Assembly (NCBI GenBank): GCA_963736685.1
Contig: CAVTPZ010000036.1
Span: 1 to 64,000 of the forward strand
DNA length: 64,000 nucleotides
From: DASUPK01 sp963736685
GTDB taxonomy: Bacteria; Actinomycetota; Thermoleophilia; Solirubrobacterales; 70-9
Direction: 5' to 3'
Part shown: in pieces, positions 32,584 to 40,434 of the stretch
Layout of the letters: each line of letters opens with the position of its first letter
Position numbering within the stretch: the first letter of the stretch is position 1
The notes under the pieces: generated by a model
Database searches by the model: none
What the model was told of the DNA's origin: nothing
What the model saw: the letters and a program-made list of their open reading frames with translations, nothing else
Position numbers and translations under genes: made by a program

Positions 32584-34262
32584 CAGCCCACCATGTCCCG
32601 AGCGGCTGCGCCGGCCGGGATCATCGGGTAGCAGTTCTCCTCCTTGGTGACGCGAACGTCGAGCAGGACCGGGCCCTCGGTGGCGAGCGCGTCGCGCATC
32701 GCCCCCTCGACCTCGTCCTTGTCGTCGACCCGCATCCCCGTGGCGCCGAACGCCTCCGCCAGCTTTGGCCAGTCCGGGCTCGGCCCCATCTCGACGGAGC
32801 TGTAGCGGCCATCCCAGAAGAGCTCCTGCCATTGGCGGACCATGCCGAAGTAGCCGTTGTTCATCAGGAAGACCTTGACCGGGATCTGGTGGCGCACCGC
32901 GGTGGCGAGCTCCTGGCAGGTCATGATCAGGCTGCCGTCACCCGCCAGGCAGACGACCGTGTCGTCGGGCTGGGCGACCTTGGCGCCGATCGCGCTTGGC
33001 AGTCCGAAGCCCATCGTGCCGAGGCCGCCGGAGTTGATCCAGCGACGAGGCTTGTCGAAGCCGTAGTACTGGGCGGCCCACATCTGGTGCTGGCCGACGT
33101 CCGAGGTGATGATCGCGTTGCCGTCGGTGGCCGCGAACATCGACTGGATCATCCGCTGCGGCTTGATCTCGGCGTCACCCGAGTCCTCGTAGGTGAGCGG
33201 GTACTCCTTCTGCCAGGCGCGGATCTGCTCCCACCAGGGGTCGAGGCGCTGGCCGTCGGCCTGCGAGGCCCGGTACTCCTTGACGAGCTTGGGGAGCACC
33301 TCCTTGACGTCACCGACGATCGGGATGTGCGCCGGGACGTTCTTGGAGATCTCGGCGGGATCGATGTCGATGTGGACGAACTTGGCCCGCGGCGCGAACT
33401 CGGAGAGCTTGCCGGTGATCCGATCGTCGAAGCGGGCGCCGACGTTGACGATCAGATCGGCGTTGTCCATCGCGTAGTTGGCGGTGCGCGTGCCGTGCAT
33501 GCCGAGCATGCCGAGCCACTGATCGTTGCTGGCGGGGAAGCCGCCCAGTCCCATCAGCGTGCAGGTCACGGGAAACTTGTCGGCGAGGCAGAGCTCGCGC
33601 AGCTCCTCGGCTGCATTGCCATTGATCACGCCGCCGCCGGCGTAGATCACCGGTCGCTGCGCGTTGGCGAGCGCGCGCGCGGCGATCCGGATCTGCTTGA
33701 TGTTTCCCTCGGTGGAGGGCTTGTAACCCGGCAGGTTCGGCGTGTCCGTGCTCGGCTCGTACTCGATGTCGGCGCGCGAGAGGTCCTGTGGGATGTCGAC
33801 CAGGACGGGACCGGGCCGGCCACTCGACGCGATGTGGAACGCCGCGTGGATGTAGTCCGGCACGTAGCGGGGGTCCTGGACCATGAAGCTGTGCTTGACG
33901 ATCGGCATGGTGATGCCGTTGACGTCGGCCTCCTGGAAGCCGTCGGTGCCGATCAGCTCGGTCCGGACCTGGCCCGTGATGAAGACGGTCGGGACCGAAT
34001 CCATGATCGCGTCAGCAATCGGGGTGATCAGGTTGGTGGCGCCGGGACCGGAGGTGGCGAAAGCCACTCCGACGCGGCCCGAGGCCTTCGCGTAGCCCTC
34101 GGCCATGTGGCCCGCCCCCTGCTCGTGGCGCGCCTGGATATGGACGAGGTCCGCGTCGTGGACTGCGTCGTAGATCGGCAGGTTGGCGCCGCCGGGAATT
34201 CCGAAGATGTGCTCGACGCCCTCCGCCTTGAGGGCCTCCATGACTGCGTCAGCGGCGCGCAT
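32583..34262 (-). CDS. ilvB: Acetolactate synthase, catalytic subunit
   Basis: IlvB (559 residues) makes acetolactate and acetohydroxybutyrate using thiamine diphosphate, FAD and Mg2+. GVEHIFGIPGGANLPIYDAVH, ARHEQGAGHMAEGYAKASGRVGVAFATSGPGATNLITPIADA (catalytic Glu in RHEQ), VNVGARFDDRITG and the cofactor motif AGDGSLIMTCQELATAVRHQIPVKVFLMNNGYFGMVRQWQELFW are intact. The ATG lies 6 bases after TACCAT; three small palindromes upstream (34294-34330) may bind regulators. ilvN and menF follow in the same direction. Confidence 0.97.
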   Translation of the reverse strand: MRAADAVMEALKAEGVEHIFGIPGGANLPIYDAVHDADLVHIQARHEQGAGHMAEGYAKASGRVGVAFATSGPGATNLITPIADAIMDSVPTVFITGQVRTELIGTDGFQEADVNGITMPIVKHSFMVQDPRYVPDYIHAAFHIASSGRPGPVLVDIPQDLSRADIEYEPSTDTPNLPGYKPSTEGNIKQIRIAARALANAQRPVIYAGGGVINGNAAEELRELCLADKFPVTCTLMGLGGFPASNDQWLGMLGMHGTRTANYAMDNADLIVNVGARFDDRITGKLSEFAPRAKFVHIDIDPAEISKNVPAHIPIVGDVKEVLPKLVKEYRASQADGQRLDPWWEQIRAWQKEYPLTYEDSGDAEIKPQRMIQSMFAATDGNAIITSDVGQHQMWAAQYYGFDKPRRWINSGGLGTMGFGLPSAIGAKVAQPDDTVVCLAGDGSLIMTCQELATAVRHQIPVKVFLMNNGYFGMVRQWQELFWDGRYSSVEMGPSPDWPKLAEAFGATGMRVDDKDEVEGAMRDALATEGPVLLDVRVTKEENCYPMIPAGAAARDMVG

Positions 34263-34268
34263 GCGGCG

Positions 34269-34274
34269 ATGGTA
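34269..34274 (-). promoter_or_regulatory. Putative -10 (TACCAT) for ilvBN
   Basis: TACCAT lies 6 bases before the ilvB ATG with no ribosome-binding site between, which suggests a leaderless ilvBN(-menF) transcript and excludes a leader-peptide attenuator here. Confidence 0.45.
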
Positions 34275-34293
34275 GCCAAGCGGTCATGCCGGG

Positions 34294-34330
34294 CACGAAT
34301 CGTGTGCGTCACGCATGTGGTGATTCACAA
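34294..34330. promoter_or_regulatory. Cluster of small palindromes upstream of ilvB
   Basis: CACGA-A-TCGTG (34294-34304) and TGCGT-C-ACGCA (34305-34315) abut each other, and TGTG-N6-CACA (34316-34329) follows. All lie just upstream of the expected -35 of the ilvB promoter, where activator or repressor dimers often bind. Confidence 0.4.
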
Positions 34331-34373
34331 CGCGCATGCCCGCGGTCGGCGGCGGTGTGGATCCTCTTGCCCC

Positions 34374-34724
34374 ATGGCACCGGATCGAGAGGCTGCGGGG
34401 ACGGGGTGGGTGCTCGGGACCGGGAGCGCCCGCAACCCAAATGACGGCGAGCCCTCCGGGGACCGCCCCGACGGCGACCAAACGGGTAGCGACCGCACCC
34501 AGTCCTCGACAGGTGACCCCTCCCCCGAACCCTCTCCCGATACGGTGCCCGACTTCGCCAGGGCCATGGCTGAGGAGGCCGCGCGCAAGCAGCGCGACGA
34601 GCAGCGCCGGACGCCCGAGACCTGGATGCCGGAGCGGAGGATCTCGACCGCGATCCCGAGCCGAATGCTTCGGCCGGAGCCGGATGCCGAGCTTGAAGGA
34701 GTTCGGGTCGGAGTAGCGCTCTGA
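34374..34724 (+). CDS. Hypothetical hydrophilic small protein
   Basis: This 116-residue frame starts at ATG 34374. The first half is acidic, Gly/Asp/Ser/Pro-rich and probably disordered; the second half (DFARAMAEEAARKQRDEQRRTPETWMPERRISTAIPSRMLRPEPDAE) is charged and helical-looking, and its codons favour G or C at the third position as in real genes here. There is no clear ribosome-binding site. A small stem-loop follows its stop, opposite the end of sqd1. No family is recognised. The reverse-strand frames over the same region are Arg/Ser-rich and less gene-like. Confidence 0.45.
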   Translation: MAPDREAAGTGWVLGTGSARNPNDGEPSGDRPDGDQTGSDRTQSSTGDPSPEPSPDTVPDFARAMAEEAARKQRDEQRRTPETWMPERRISTAIPSRMLRPEPDAELEGVRVGVAL

Positions 34725-34735
34725 GTTGGGCTCAG
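34721..34735. terminator. Small stem-loop between convergent genes
   Basis: CTGAG-TTGGG-CTCAG is a 5-bp stem that overlaps the stop codons of the hypothetical gene (plus) and the sulfoquinovose synthase gene (minus). Confidence 0.3.
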
Positions 34736-35904
34736 CGGGCGCCGGCGGGCGTGCCGGGCTTCCACTGGGTCCGCGGGTCGATCGCGGAGTCGATCACGCG
34801 GTCGCGGTGGCGCTCGATCGTCTTCAGCATCGAGCGAACCAGTTCGTCGCCGAGGTAGCTCGGCTTCAGCCCCAGGTCCAGCAGCTTGGTGTGCACCGGG
34901 TTGTAGTAGTGCTCCTCCAGCTCGACGCGCGGGTTCTCGACGTGGTCGATGTCGATCTCGAAGCCGACCTCGGCGGCGGAGGCCTGCACGACCTCGGCCA
35001 GCTCGCCGACGGAGAACTGCTCGGTGAACTGGTTGTAGACGCGGAACTCACCGGCATCCGCAGGGTTCGCGACGGCCAGCTCGACGCACTCCAGGGTGTC
35101 GCGGATGTTGAGAAAGCCGCGCGTCTGCCCGCCCTTGCCGTAGACGGTGAGCGGATGCCCGACGACCGCCTGGACGCAGAAGCGGTTCAGCACCGTGCCG
35201 AACCACTCGTCGTAGTCGAAGCGGGTGGCGAGGCGCTCGTCCTGCGCGGTTTCGTCGGTCTCGATCCCATAGACGACTCCCTGGTTCAGGTCAGTCGAGC
35301 GCAGGCCCCAGACGCGGCAGGCGAAGTGGATGTTGTGGGAGTCGTGGACCTTGGAGAGGTGGTAGAGCGAGCCCGGCAGCTTCGGGAAGGGCAGCGTGTC
35401 CTTGCGGCCCTTGTGCTCGATCTCGATGTACCCCTCCTCGATGTCGATGTTGGGCGTGCCGTACTCGCCCATCGTCCCCAGCTTCACCAGATGACAGTCC
35501 GGGGCGTGATCGCGGAGGAAGAAGAGGAGATTGAGCGTGCCGATCACGTTCGTGTACTGGGTCTCGACCGCCTGCTCCCGGTTCGCCATCGAGAACGGCG
35601 CCGAGGGCTGCTCGCCGTAGTGGATGACCGCCTCGGGCTTGGTCTCGATGATCACCTCCTCGAGGAAGCCGGCATCCTCGATCGCGCCCACGTACGAGCG
35701 GATCTCATGCCCGGAGACCTCGTGCCAGGCGGCGATCCGCTCGTCGAGAGGCCTGATCGGGGTCAGGGAGTCAGTGCCGTGGCGTTCGTGCCAGCGGCGG
35801 CGTGAGAAGTTGTCGACGACGGAGACCTCATGGCCACGGGCCGAGAAGCGCATCGCCGTCGGCCAGCCGAGATAGCCGTCGCCCCCGAGGATGAGGACGC
35901 GCAT
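34732..35904 (-). CDS. sqdB: UDP-sulfoquinovose synthase
   Basis: This 390-residue short-chain dehydrogenase-fold enzyme closely follows the SQD1/SqdB pattern: LILGGDGYLGWPTAMRFSARGHEVSVVDN, SLTPIRPLDERIAAWHEVSG, VIHYGEQPSAPFSM, VIGTLNLLFFLRDHAPDCHLVKLGTMGEYGTPNIDIEEGYIEI, YHLSKVHDSHNIHFACRVWGLRSTDLNQGVVYG, TRFDYDEWFGTVLNRFCVQAVVGHPLTVYGKGGQTRGFLNIRDT and FRVYNQFTEQFSVGELA. SQD1 converts UDP-glucose plus sulfite to UDP-sulfoquinovose, the head-group donor for sulfolipid. ATG 35904 is preceded at 10 bases by TACTCT. No SqdX/SQD2-type glycosyltransferase is adjacent; a GT2 gene is divergent. Confidence 0.93.
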   Translation of the reverse strand: MRVLILGGDGYLGWPTAMRFSARGHEVSVVDNFSRRRWHERHGTDSLTPIRPLDERIAAWHEVSGHEIRSYVGAIEDAGFLEEVIIETKPEAVIHYGEQPSAPFSMANREQAVETQYTNVIGTLNLLFFLRDHAPDCHLVKLGTMGEYGTPNIDIEEGYIEIEHKGRKDTLPFPKLPGSLYHLSKVHDSHNIHFACRVWGLRSTDLNQGVVYGIETDETAQDERLATRFDYDEWFGTVLNRFCVQAVVGHPLTVYGKGGQTRGFLNIRDTLECVELAVANPADAGEFRVYNQFTEQFSVGELAEVVQASAAEVGFEIDIDHVENPRVELEEHYYNPVHTKLLDLGLKPSYLGDELVRSMLKTIERHRDRVIDSAIDPRTQWKPGTPAGAR

Positions 35905-35914
35905 GAGACGGGGC

Positions 35915-35920
35915 AGAGTA
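35915..35920 (-). promoter_or_regulatory. Possible -10 (TACTCT) for the UDP-sulfoquinovose synthase gene
   Basis: TACTCT lies 10 bases before the ATG, so the transcript would have only a few leader bases. Confidence 0.35.
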
Positions 35921-35970
35921 GCGCCCCTAACGGCGCATCGTCGTGCCCGCACGCAGGGGGTTGCGGCCCC

Positions 35971-35976
35971 TATTCT
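35971..35976 (+). promoter_or_regulatory. Possible -10 (TATTCT) for the GT2 gene
   Basis: TATTCT lies 9 bases before the TTG at 35986, in the gap shared with the divergent sulfoquinovose synthase gene. Confidence 0.4.
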
Positions 35977-35985
35977 GGCGCCGCC

Positions 35986-37059
35986 TTGACCACCCCCGTC
36001 ATCGCCTCGGTCTTCCCGGAAGAGATCACCGCCCTGCGCGCGGTCGGGCTCGTCTTGGCTGTCGCGCTTTTCGCCTTCGCCGTGTGGCGGCGCCGCTCAC
36101 TGTCGAACGGCGCCGTGCTGCTGTCGATCTTCGGCTCGTTGGCCCTGCTGATCGTCTCGGGTACCGAGTTGCTCAACGGATTGCTCTCGGCGCTCGCCTT
36201 CAAGCAGGGCAACGGCGGGCGGATCCTCGGCCTCGCCGTCTTCTCGATCGTGATCCTCTTCTTCCTGGTCCTGCGGGCATTGACCGAGAGCGCCCGAATG
36301 AACCAGCAGCTCTCCGCACTGCTCGAGGGCCTCGCCTGGGAGGAGTTTCGCGAGGCGAGGCTTCCCGAGCGCTTCCGCGACAAGGTCGCGGTGGTCATCC
36401 CGGCGTACAACGAGGCGGAGAGCGTGGCCGACGTGATCCGGCAGATCCCTCCCGAGGTCTGCGGCGAGCAGACAGCGATTCTGGTGGTCGATGACGGCTC
36501 GCGCGACGACACCAGCGAGGCGGCCGCCAAGGCCGGGGCCATCGTCGCTCGCCACGTGATCAACCGTGGTGGCGGCGCCGCGCTGCGCACCGGGTATCGC
36601 TTGATGGCGGAGTCGGGCGCGCTCGTCGTCGTCACGCTCGACGCCGACGGCCAGCACCTGCCGAGCGAAATGGAACGCCTGGTGAAGCCCGTGCTCGACG
36701 ACGAGGTCGACGTCGCGCACGGGTCTCGCGTCCTGGGTGATGCCGACCCCAACACGCGCTCGCGGGAGCTGGGAATCGTGATCTTCAACAAGCTGATCTC
36801 GTTCATCACGCGCACCAAGGTCTCCGACGCGTCGAACGGCTACCGGGCGGTGCGGACGACCGTGCTCCCCCAGCTGGTCCTGCGCCAGGAGCAGTTCCAT
36901 ACCTCGGAGTTCCTGATCGAGGCGATCAAGCGCGGAGTCCCCGCGAAGGAGGTCCCGGTGACGGTGGCGAAGCGGACGCACGGCCACTCGAAGAAACCCG
37001 CCGTGGTCCGCTACGGCCTCGGCTTCACGAACGCGATCGTGAGGACCTGGCTGCGCTAG
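35986..37059 (+). CDS. DUF2304-type membrane domain fused to family 2 glycosyltransferase
   Basis: This protein of about 357 residues has three N-terminal hydrophobic helices (AVGLVLAVALFAFAVWRRRS, AVLLSIFGSLALLIVSG, LAVFSIVILFFLVLRAL), similar to DUF2304, followed by a GT-A domain: VAVVIPAYNEAESVADVIRQIP, ILVVDDGSRDDTSEAA, VVVTLDADGQHLPSEMERLVKP (DxD-type) and SDASNGYRAVR. The pattern resembles dolichyl/polyprenyl-phosphate hexose synthases, so a polyprenyl-phosphate sugar product is likely. In most genomes DUF2304 and GT2 are separate adjacent genes; here they appear fused. TTG 35986 follows TATTCT by 9 bases. Confidence 0.83.
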   Translation: MTTPVIASVFPEEITALRAVGLVLAVALFAFAVWRRRSLSNGAVLLSIFGSLALLIVSGTELLNGLLSALAFKQGNGGRILGLAVFSIVILFFLVLRALTESARMNQQLSALLEGLAWEEFREARLPERFRDKVAVVIPAYNEAESVADVIRQIPPEVCGEQTAILVVDDGSRDDTSEAAAKAGAIVARHVINRGGGAALRTGYRLMAESGALVVVTLDADGQHLPSEMERLVKPVLDDEVDVAHGSRVLGDADPNTRSRELGIVIFNKLISFITRTKVSDASNGYRAVRTTVLPQLVLRQEQFHTSEFLIEAIKRGVPAKEVPVTVAKRTHGHSKKPAVVRYGLGFTNAIVRTWLR

Positions 37060-37074
37060 AGGCGAAGGCGATCG

Positions 37075-37365
37075 TCATCTGAAGCTCGGCCCCGGCCTGA
37101 CCTCGGCCGGATCCGGCAAATAGAGGTCGGTCCCGCACCGCGGGCAGACCTGGACGTGCAGCTTCACGACGTTGTTGCAGGTCGGGCAGCGCCGCTCCGG
37201 TTCGTCGTGCTCGGAGCGGTAGAGGATCGCCGCGATCAGGCCGAAGAGCGGCACGACAGTGCCGATCAGGAACCAGATGAAGAACGAGCTGCCCTTGCCG
37301 CGGCCCACGAATCCGGTCGCGAGGCCGAACAGCAGAGCGATGAGCACGTATGGCGCTCCGGCCAT
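37075..37365 (-). CDS. Small membrane protein with C-terminal zinc ribbon
   Basis: This 96-residue protein has two transmembrane helices (YVLIALLFGLATGFVGRG and FIWFLIGTVVPLFGLIAAILY), then RRCPTCNNVVKLHVQVCPRCGTDLYLPD, a CPxC-x11-CPxC zinc ribbon facing the cytoplasm. Many bacteria have such short two-helix/zinc-ribbon proteins with no known role. The ATG lies 6 bases after TAAGCT. Confidence 0.82.
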   Translation of the reverse strand: MAGAPYVLIALLFGLATGFVGRGKGSSFFIWFLIGTVVPLFGLIAAILYRSEHDEPERRCPTCNNVVKLHVQVCPRCGTDLYLPDPAEVRPGPSFR

Positions 37366-37371
37366 CCGCCG

Positions 37372-37377
37372 AGCTTA
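37372..37377 (-). promoter_or_regulatory. Putative -10 (TAAGCT) for the zinc-ribbon gene
   Basis: TAAGCT lies 6 bases before the ATG at 37365; no ribosome-binding site intervenes. Confidence 0.45.
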
Positions 37378-37438
37378 GGCCTAAAGTCGCCCCGTCTCGC
37401 TGCCGAGTGCATCAAAACAGGGTCAAGGAGGGCCGTAG

Positions 37439-39049
37439 GTGGCGATCGCTCAGGCGAGCAGGAAGCACAAGCGCAAGAAGAGGAAGAAGAAGCACCACGC
37501 GGCGGCGCCTCCGGCGCCGGCCCCTTCCTCGCCCGCCTCCCCTCCGCCGCCCACGAAGTACAAGCGCACGCTCGGCTGGGATGACAGCGCGGGCGATGGC
37601 CTGGTCCGCGAGATCTACGAGTGGGTGGATGCCCCGCCGACCGACACTTCCCCGCCCCGTCCCCTGCCCAAGCCACAGGATCCGCCGGCGCCCCGCTCAG
37701 CGCAGTCCTTCGGCGTCTATTCGGGGCCGTTCGGCCGCGTGCAGGCCAAGAGGCTCCTGGACCGCGCGGGGTTCGGTCCGAAGCAGGGTCAGGCGCTCGA
37801 GCTCGCCCAGCTGGGCATGCAGGGCGCCGTCCGCTCGCTGACCCGGCCGAGCGGCACCGCGAACCTGAGCGGGCCTGCGCCGGTCGACGGCGACGGGCTG
37901 CCGATCGCCCCGACCGACTCCTGGGGCCATGACCATCTCTGGTGGCTGGACCGGATGCTCCGCTCCGACCAGCAGCTGGTCGAGCGGATGGCCCTTGTCT
38001 TCCACGACTGGTTCGCGACCTCCAACGACAAGGTCGACTCCTCGCAGTTGATGATCGACCAGTCGAACATGTTCAGGGCGGGCTGCTTCGGCTCCTTTCG
38101 GACGCTGCTGGAGAACGTCACGTCCAATCCGGCGATGCTGCTGTTCCTCGACGGGGCCGAGAACACGAAGAACCAGCCGAACGAGAACTACGCCCGCGAG
38201 GTGCAGGAGCTGTTCACGCTCGGCGCAGACCGCGGCGCCTACACAGAGACCGACGTACGCGAGCTGGCCCGATGCTTCACAGGGTGGGACTACGACTGGT
38301 CGGCCGAGCTCGGACCGCACAACTTCCGCTACGTCTCGTCGCGCCACGACAACACCAACAAGACGGTCTACGGGCAGACCGGCAACTGGACCTGGCAGGA
38401 CGGTTGCCGGCTCTGCGTCCAGAACCCGCTGCACGCCTCCTTCTTCGTGCTGAAGCTGTGGAGCTACTTCATCCCGCAGGCGCCCTCCTCGGACACGCTG
38501 AACACACTCGCCTACATCTACACGGCGAACTCGTACGCGATCCGACCCGTGCTCGAGGCGATCCTCATGCACCCGGACTTCTATGAGGGCCCCGCGATGG
38601 TGAAGCCGCCGGTCGTCCACCTCGCGAGCATGATGCGCGCGACCGGCACGTTCATCCACGACGAGCAGTGGATCTGGCTGAGCTCGGACGCGGGGCAGCA
38701 GCTCTTCCACCCGCCCAACGTGTCGGGGTGGGACGACAACCGATGGCTCGACACCAACACGGTGCGCGGCCGCTGGCTCTGCACCACGGGAGTCCTCGAC
38801 GAGCGTCATGTCGAGGTCTGGGATGGAAGCTACGACGCCACCGAGCAGGCCGATCCCGCCCTGGACAAGGCCTTGGAGGTGTGGGACTACCCGCCCCTTC
38901 GCAAGGAGCAGCAGAATGAGCTCCTCCGCTTCTCCGGCGCCGCCTTCCCCGGCAGCCTCGCCCCATGGCAGCAGACCGCGTACCGGGCCCTCCGCCAGAA
39001 CGCCCTGCGCCAGCTGATCGCCGTCGGCCCCGACTTCCAGCTGAGCTAG
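37439..39049 (+). CDS. DUF1800 family protein
   Basis: This 536-residue protein belongs to DUF1800, defined here by AKRLLDRAGFGPKQGQALELAQLGMQGAVRSL, WWLDRMLRSDQQLVERMALVFHDWFATSNDKV, NPAMLLFLDGAENTKNQPNENYAREVQELFTLG, YTETDVRELARCFTGWDYD, HPDFYEGPAMVKPPVVHLASMMRATG and LFHPPNVSGWDDNRWLDTNTVRGR. The function is unknown. The N-terminus is a strongly basic tract (RKHKRKKRKKKHH) and a Pro/Ala-rich linker, without a clear signal peptide. The GTG is preceded by AAGGAGGG. DUF1501 follows eight bases later; the two families are habitual neighbours in bacteria. Confidence 0.88.
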   Translation: MAIAQASRKHKRKKRKKKHHAAAPPAPAPSSPASPPPPTKYKRTLGWDDSAGDGLVREIYEWVDAPPTDTSPPRPLPKPQDPPAPRSAQSFGVYSGPFGRVQAKRLLDRAGFGPKQGQALELAQLGMQGAVRSLTRPSGTANLSGPAPVDGDGLPIAPTDSWGHDHLWWLDRMLRSDQQLVERMALVFHDWFATSNDKVDSSQLMIDQSNMFRAGCFGSFRTLLENVTSNPAMLLFLDGAENTKNQPNENYAREVQELFTLGADRGAYTETDVRELARCFTGWDYDWSAELGPHNFRYVSSRHDNTNKTVYGQTGNWTWQDGCRLCVQNPLHASFFVLKLWSYFIPQAPSSDTLNTLAYIYTANSYAIRPVLEAILMHPDFYEGPAMVKPPVVHLASMMRATGTFIHDEQWIWLSSDAGQQLFHPPNVSGWDDNRWLDTNTVRGRWLCTTGVLDERHVEVWDGSYDATEQADPALDKALEVWDYPPLRKEQQNELLRFSGAAFPGSLAPWQQTAYRALRQNALRQLIAVGPDFQLS

Positions 39050-39057
39050 GAGAACGC

Positions 39058-40434
39058 ATGGCCCACGACCACTGCCACTGCCGCGACTACACCCGTAGCC
39101 AGCTGATCCACCGGGCGGCGGCGCAGGCGGGCAAGGGCCTTCCGGCGATCGAGATGGGGATGCCCACGCCTGCGGGGACCGGCCTTTCCCGCCGGTCGTT
39201 CCTGTCGCGGACGGCCGGCTTCGCGATCGCCGTCTACGGCGCGACCAGGATCCCGCTGGCCGCGTTCGAAGAGGGCATTGCGCACGCCGCGACACCGCCC
39301 AAGGTTCTCGTCTCGATCTTCTTCGATGGCGGCATCGACTCCCTCAACGTCCTGGCGCCAGTCAATGACTCGAGGTACCAGAACTTCCGCCCGACGATCG
39401 GCCTGCATCTCAACGACAGCCCGGCGCCACTCTCCTTCGCCGAGGACTCGAACCTCTTCTGGCATCCGTCGGCGGCGGGCCTGTGGACGCTGCACGGCGA
39501 GGACAAGGTCACGGTCCTCCCCGCGATCGGCTACGCGAGCCCGAACCAGTCCCACTTCACCTCGCGCCACTACTACGAGATCGGCGAGGTCCAGATCGGT
39601 GCGAACACGGGCTGGCTCGGCAGGTACATCGAGGAGGTCGGGACCGACGACAATCCGCTTCAGGGAATCTCGCTGAGCAACGAGCTCTCGCCCGCGCTGG
39701 CGACCCCCTCCAGGCCGGTCGCGGCGGTGGAGTCGGTCACCGATTACGACCTCTGGTCCTACGCCGGAAGCGATCCGGTCGAGGCGAACATGTTCACCAG
39801 CTTCGGCAATCTCGGCGGCCTCGCGTCGGACTCCCCCGCCCTGACTCAGGCGCGGCGCGCGATCGGCCAGACCGAGCAGGTCCGCGAGCAGCTCTCCGGC
39901 TTCAGCAGCTTCACCAGCCCGGTCGGCAACCTCTACCCCGCCAACACCGAGCTCAGCGACCAGCTCTCCGGGCTGGCCGCGATGCTCGCGGCGGGACTGC
40001 CCATACAGGTCGCGACGATGTCCGCGGTCGGCGGCTACGACACCCATGAGAACGAGGCGTCGACCCTCGCGGGCAACCTGAAGCGCACCTGCGACGCCGT
40101 GCTCGCCTTCCAGCGCGATCTAGAGGCGCGGGGATTGGACGATCGCGTCCTGATCGAGATGTGGAGCGAATTCGGCCGTCGCCCCGAGGAGAACGGGGGC
40201 GGCACGGATCACGGCGCCGGAGGGCTCGCCTTCGTCGTCGGCAAGCACGCGGGCGGCACGATGATCGGCGGCTTTCCTGGCCTCGCCATCCTCGACCCCC
40301 AGCAGAACCTCCTGCACACGAGCGACTTCCGCACCATGTACTGCACGCTGCTTCACGACTGGCTCGGAGTCGACCCCGGGCCGATCATCCCGGGCGCCGA
40401 CACTCTCGGGACCTACCCGGCTCTGATCGACTGA
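39058..40434 (+). CDS. DUF1501 family protein with Tat signal
   Basis: This 458-residue protein carries a twin-arginine motif, LSRRSFLSRTAGFAIAVYG (about residues 43-61), and so is probably folded before export. The body matches DUF1501, a relative of the alkaline phosphatase/sulfatase fold: VLVSIFFDGGIDSLNVLAPVNDSRY, NQSHFTSRHYYEIGE, SAVGGYDTHENEASTLAGNLKRTCDAVLAF, VLIEMWSEFGRRPEENGGGTDHGAGGLAFVVG and DFRTMYCTLLHDWLGVDP. The conserved Asp, His and Glu residues resemble metal ligands, but no enzymatic activity is established for the family. The N-terminal MAHDHCHCRDYTR is His/Cys-rich. TAGGAGAACGC precedes the ATG; the cupredoxin gene overlaps the stop. Confidence 0.9.
   Translation: MAHDHCHCRDYTRSQLIHRAAAQAGKGLPAIEMGMPTPAGTGLSRRSFLSRTAGFAIAVYGATRIPLAAFEEGIAHAATPPKVLVSIFFDGGIDSLNVLAPVNDSRYQNFRPTIGLHLNDSPAPLSFAEDSNLFWHPSAAGLWTLHGEDKVTVLPAIGYASPNQSHFTSRHYYEIGEVQIGANTGWLGRYIEEVGTDDNPLQGISLSNELSPALATPSRPVAAVESVTDYDLWSYAGSDPVEANMFTSFGNLGGLASDSPALTQARRAIGQTEQVREQLSGFSSFTSPVGNLYPANTELSDQLSGLAAMLAAGLPIQVATMSAVGGYDTHENEASTLAGNLKRTCDAVLAFQRDLEARGLDDRVLIEMWSEFGRRPEENGGGTDHGAGGLAFVVGKHAGGTMIGGFPGLAILDPQQNLLHTSDFRTMYCTLLHDWLGVDPGPIIPGADTLGTYPALID

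Noticed and set aside
32832..34373. Plus-strand open frame covering ilvB before the small gene at 34374
   Set aside because: It is antisense to ilvB; only the part after ATG 34374 lies outside ilvB and has plausible coding character.
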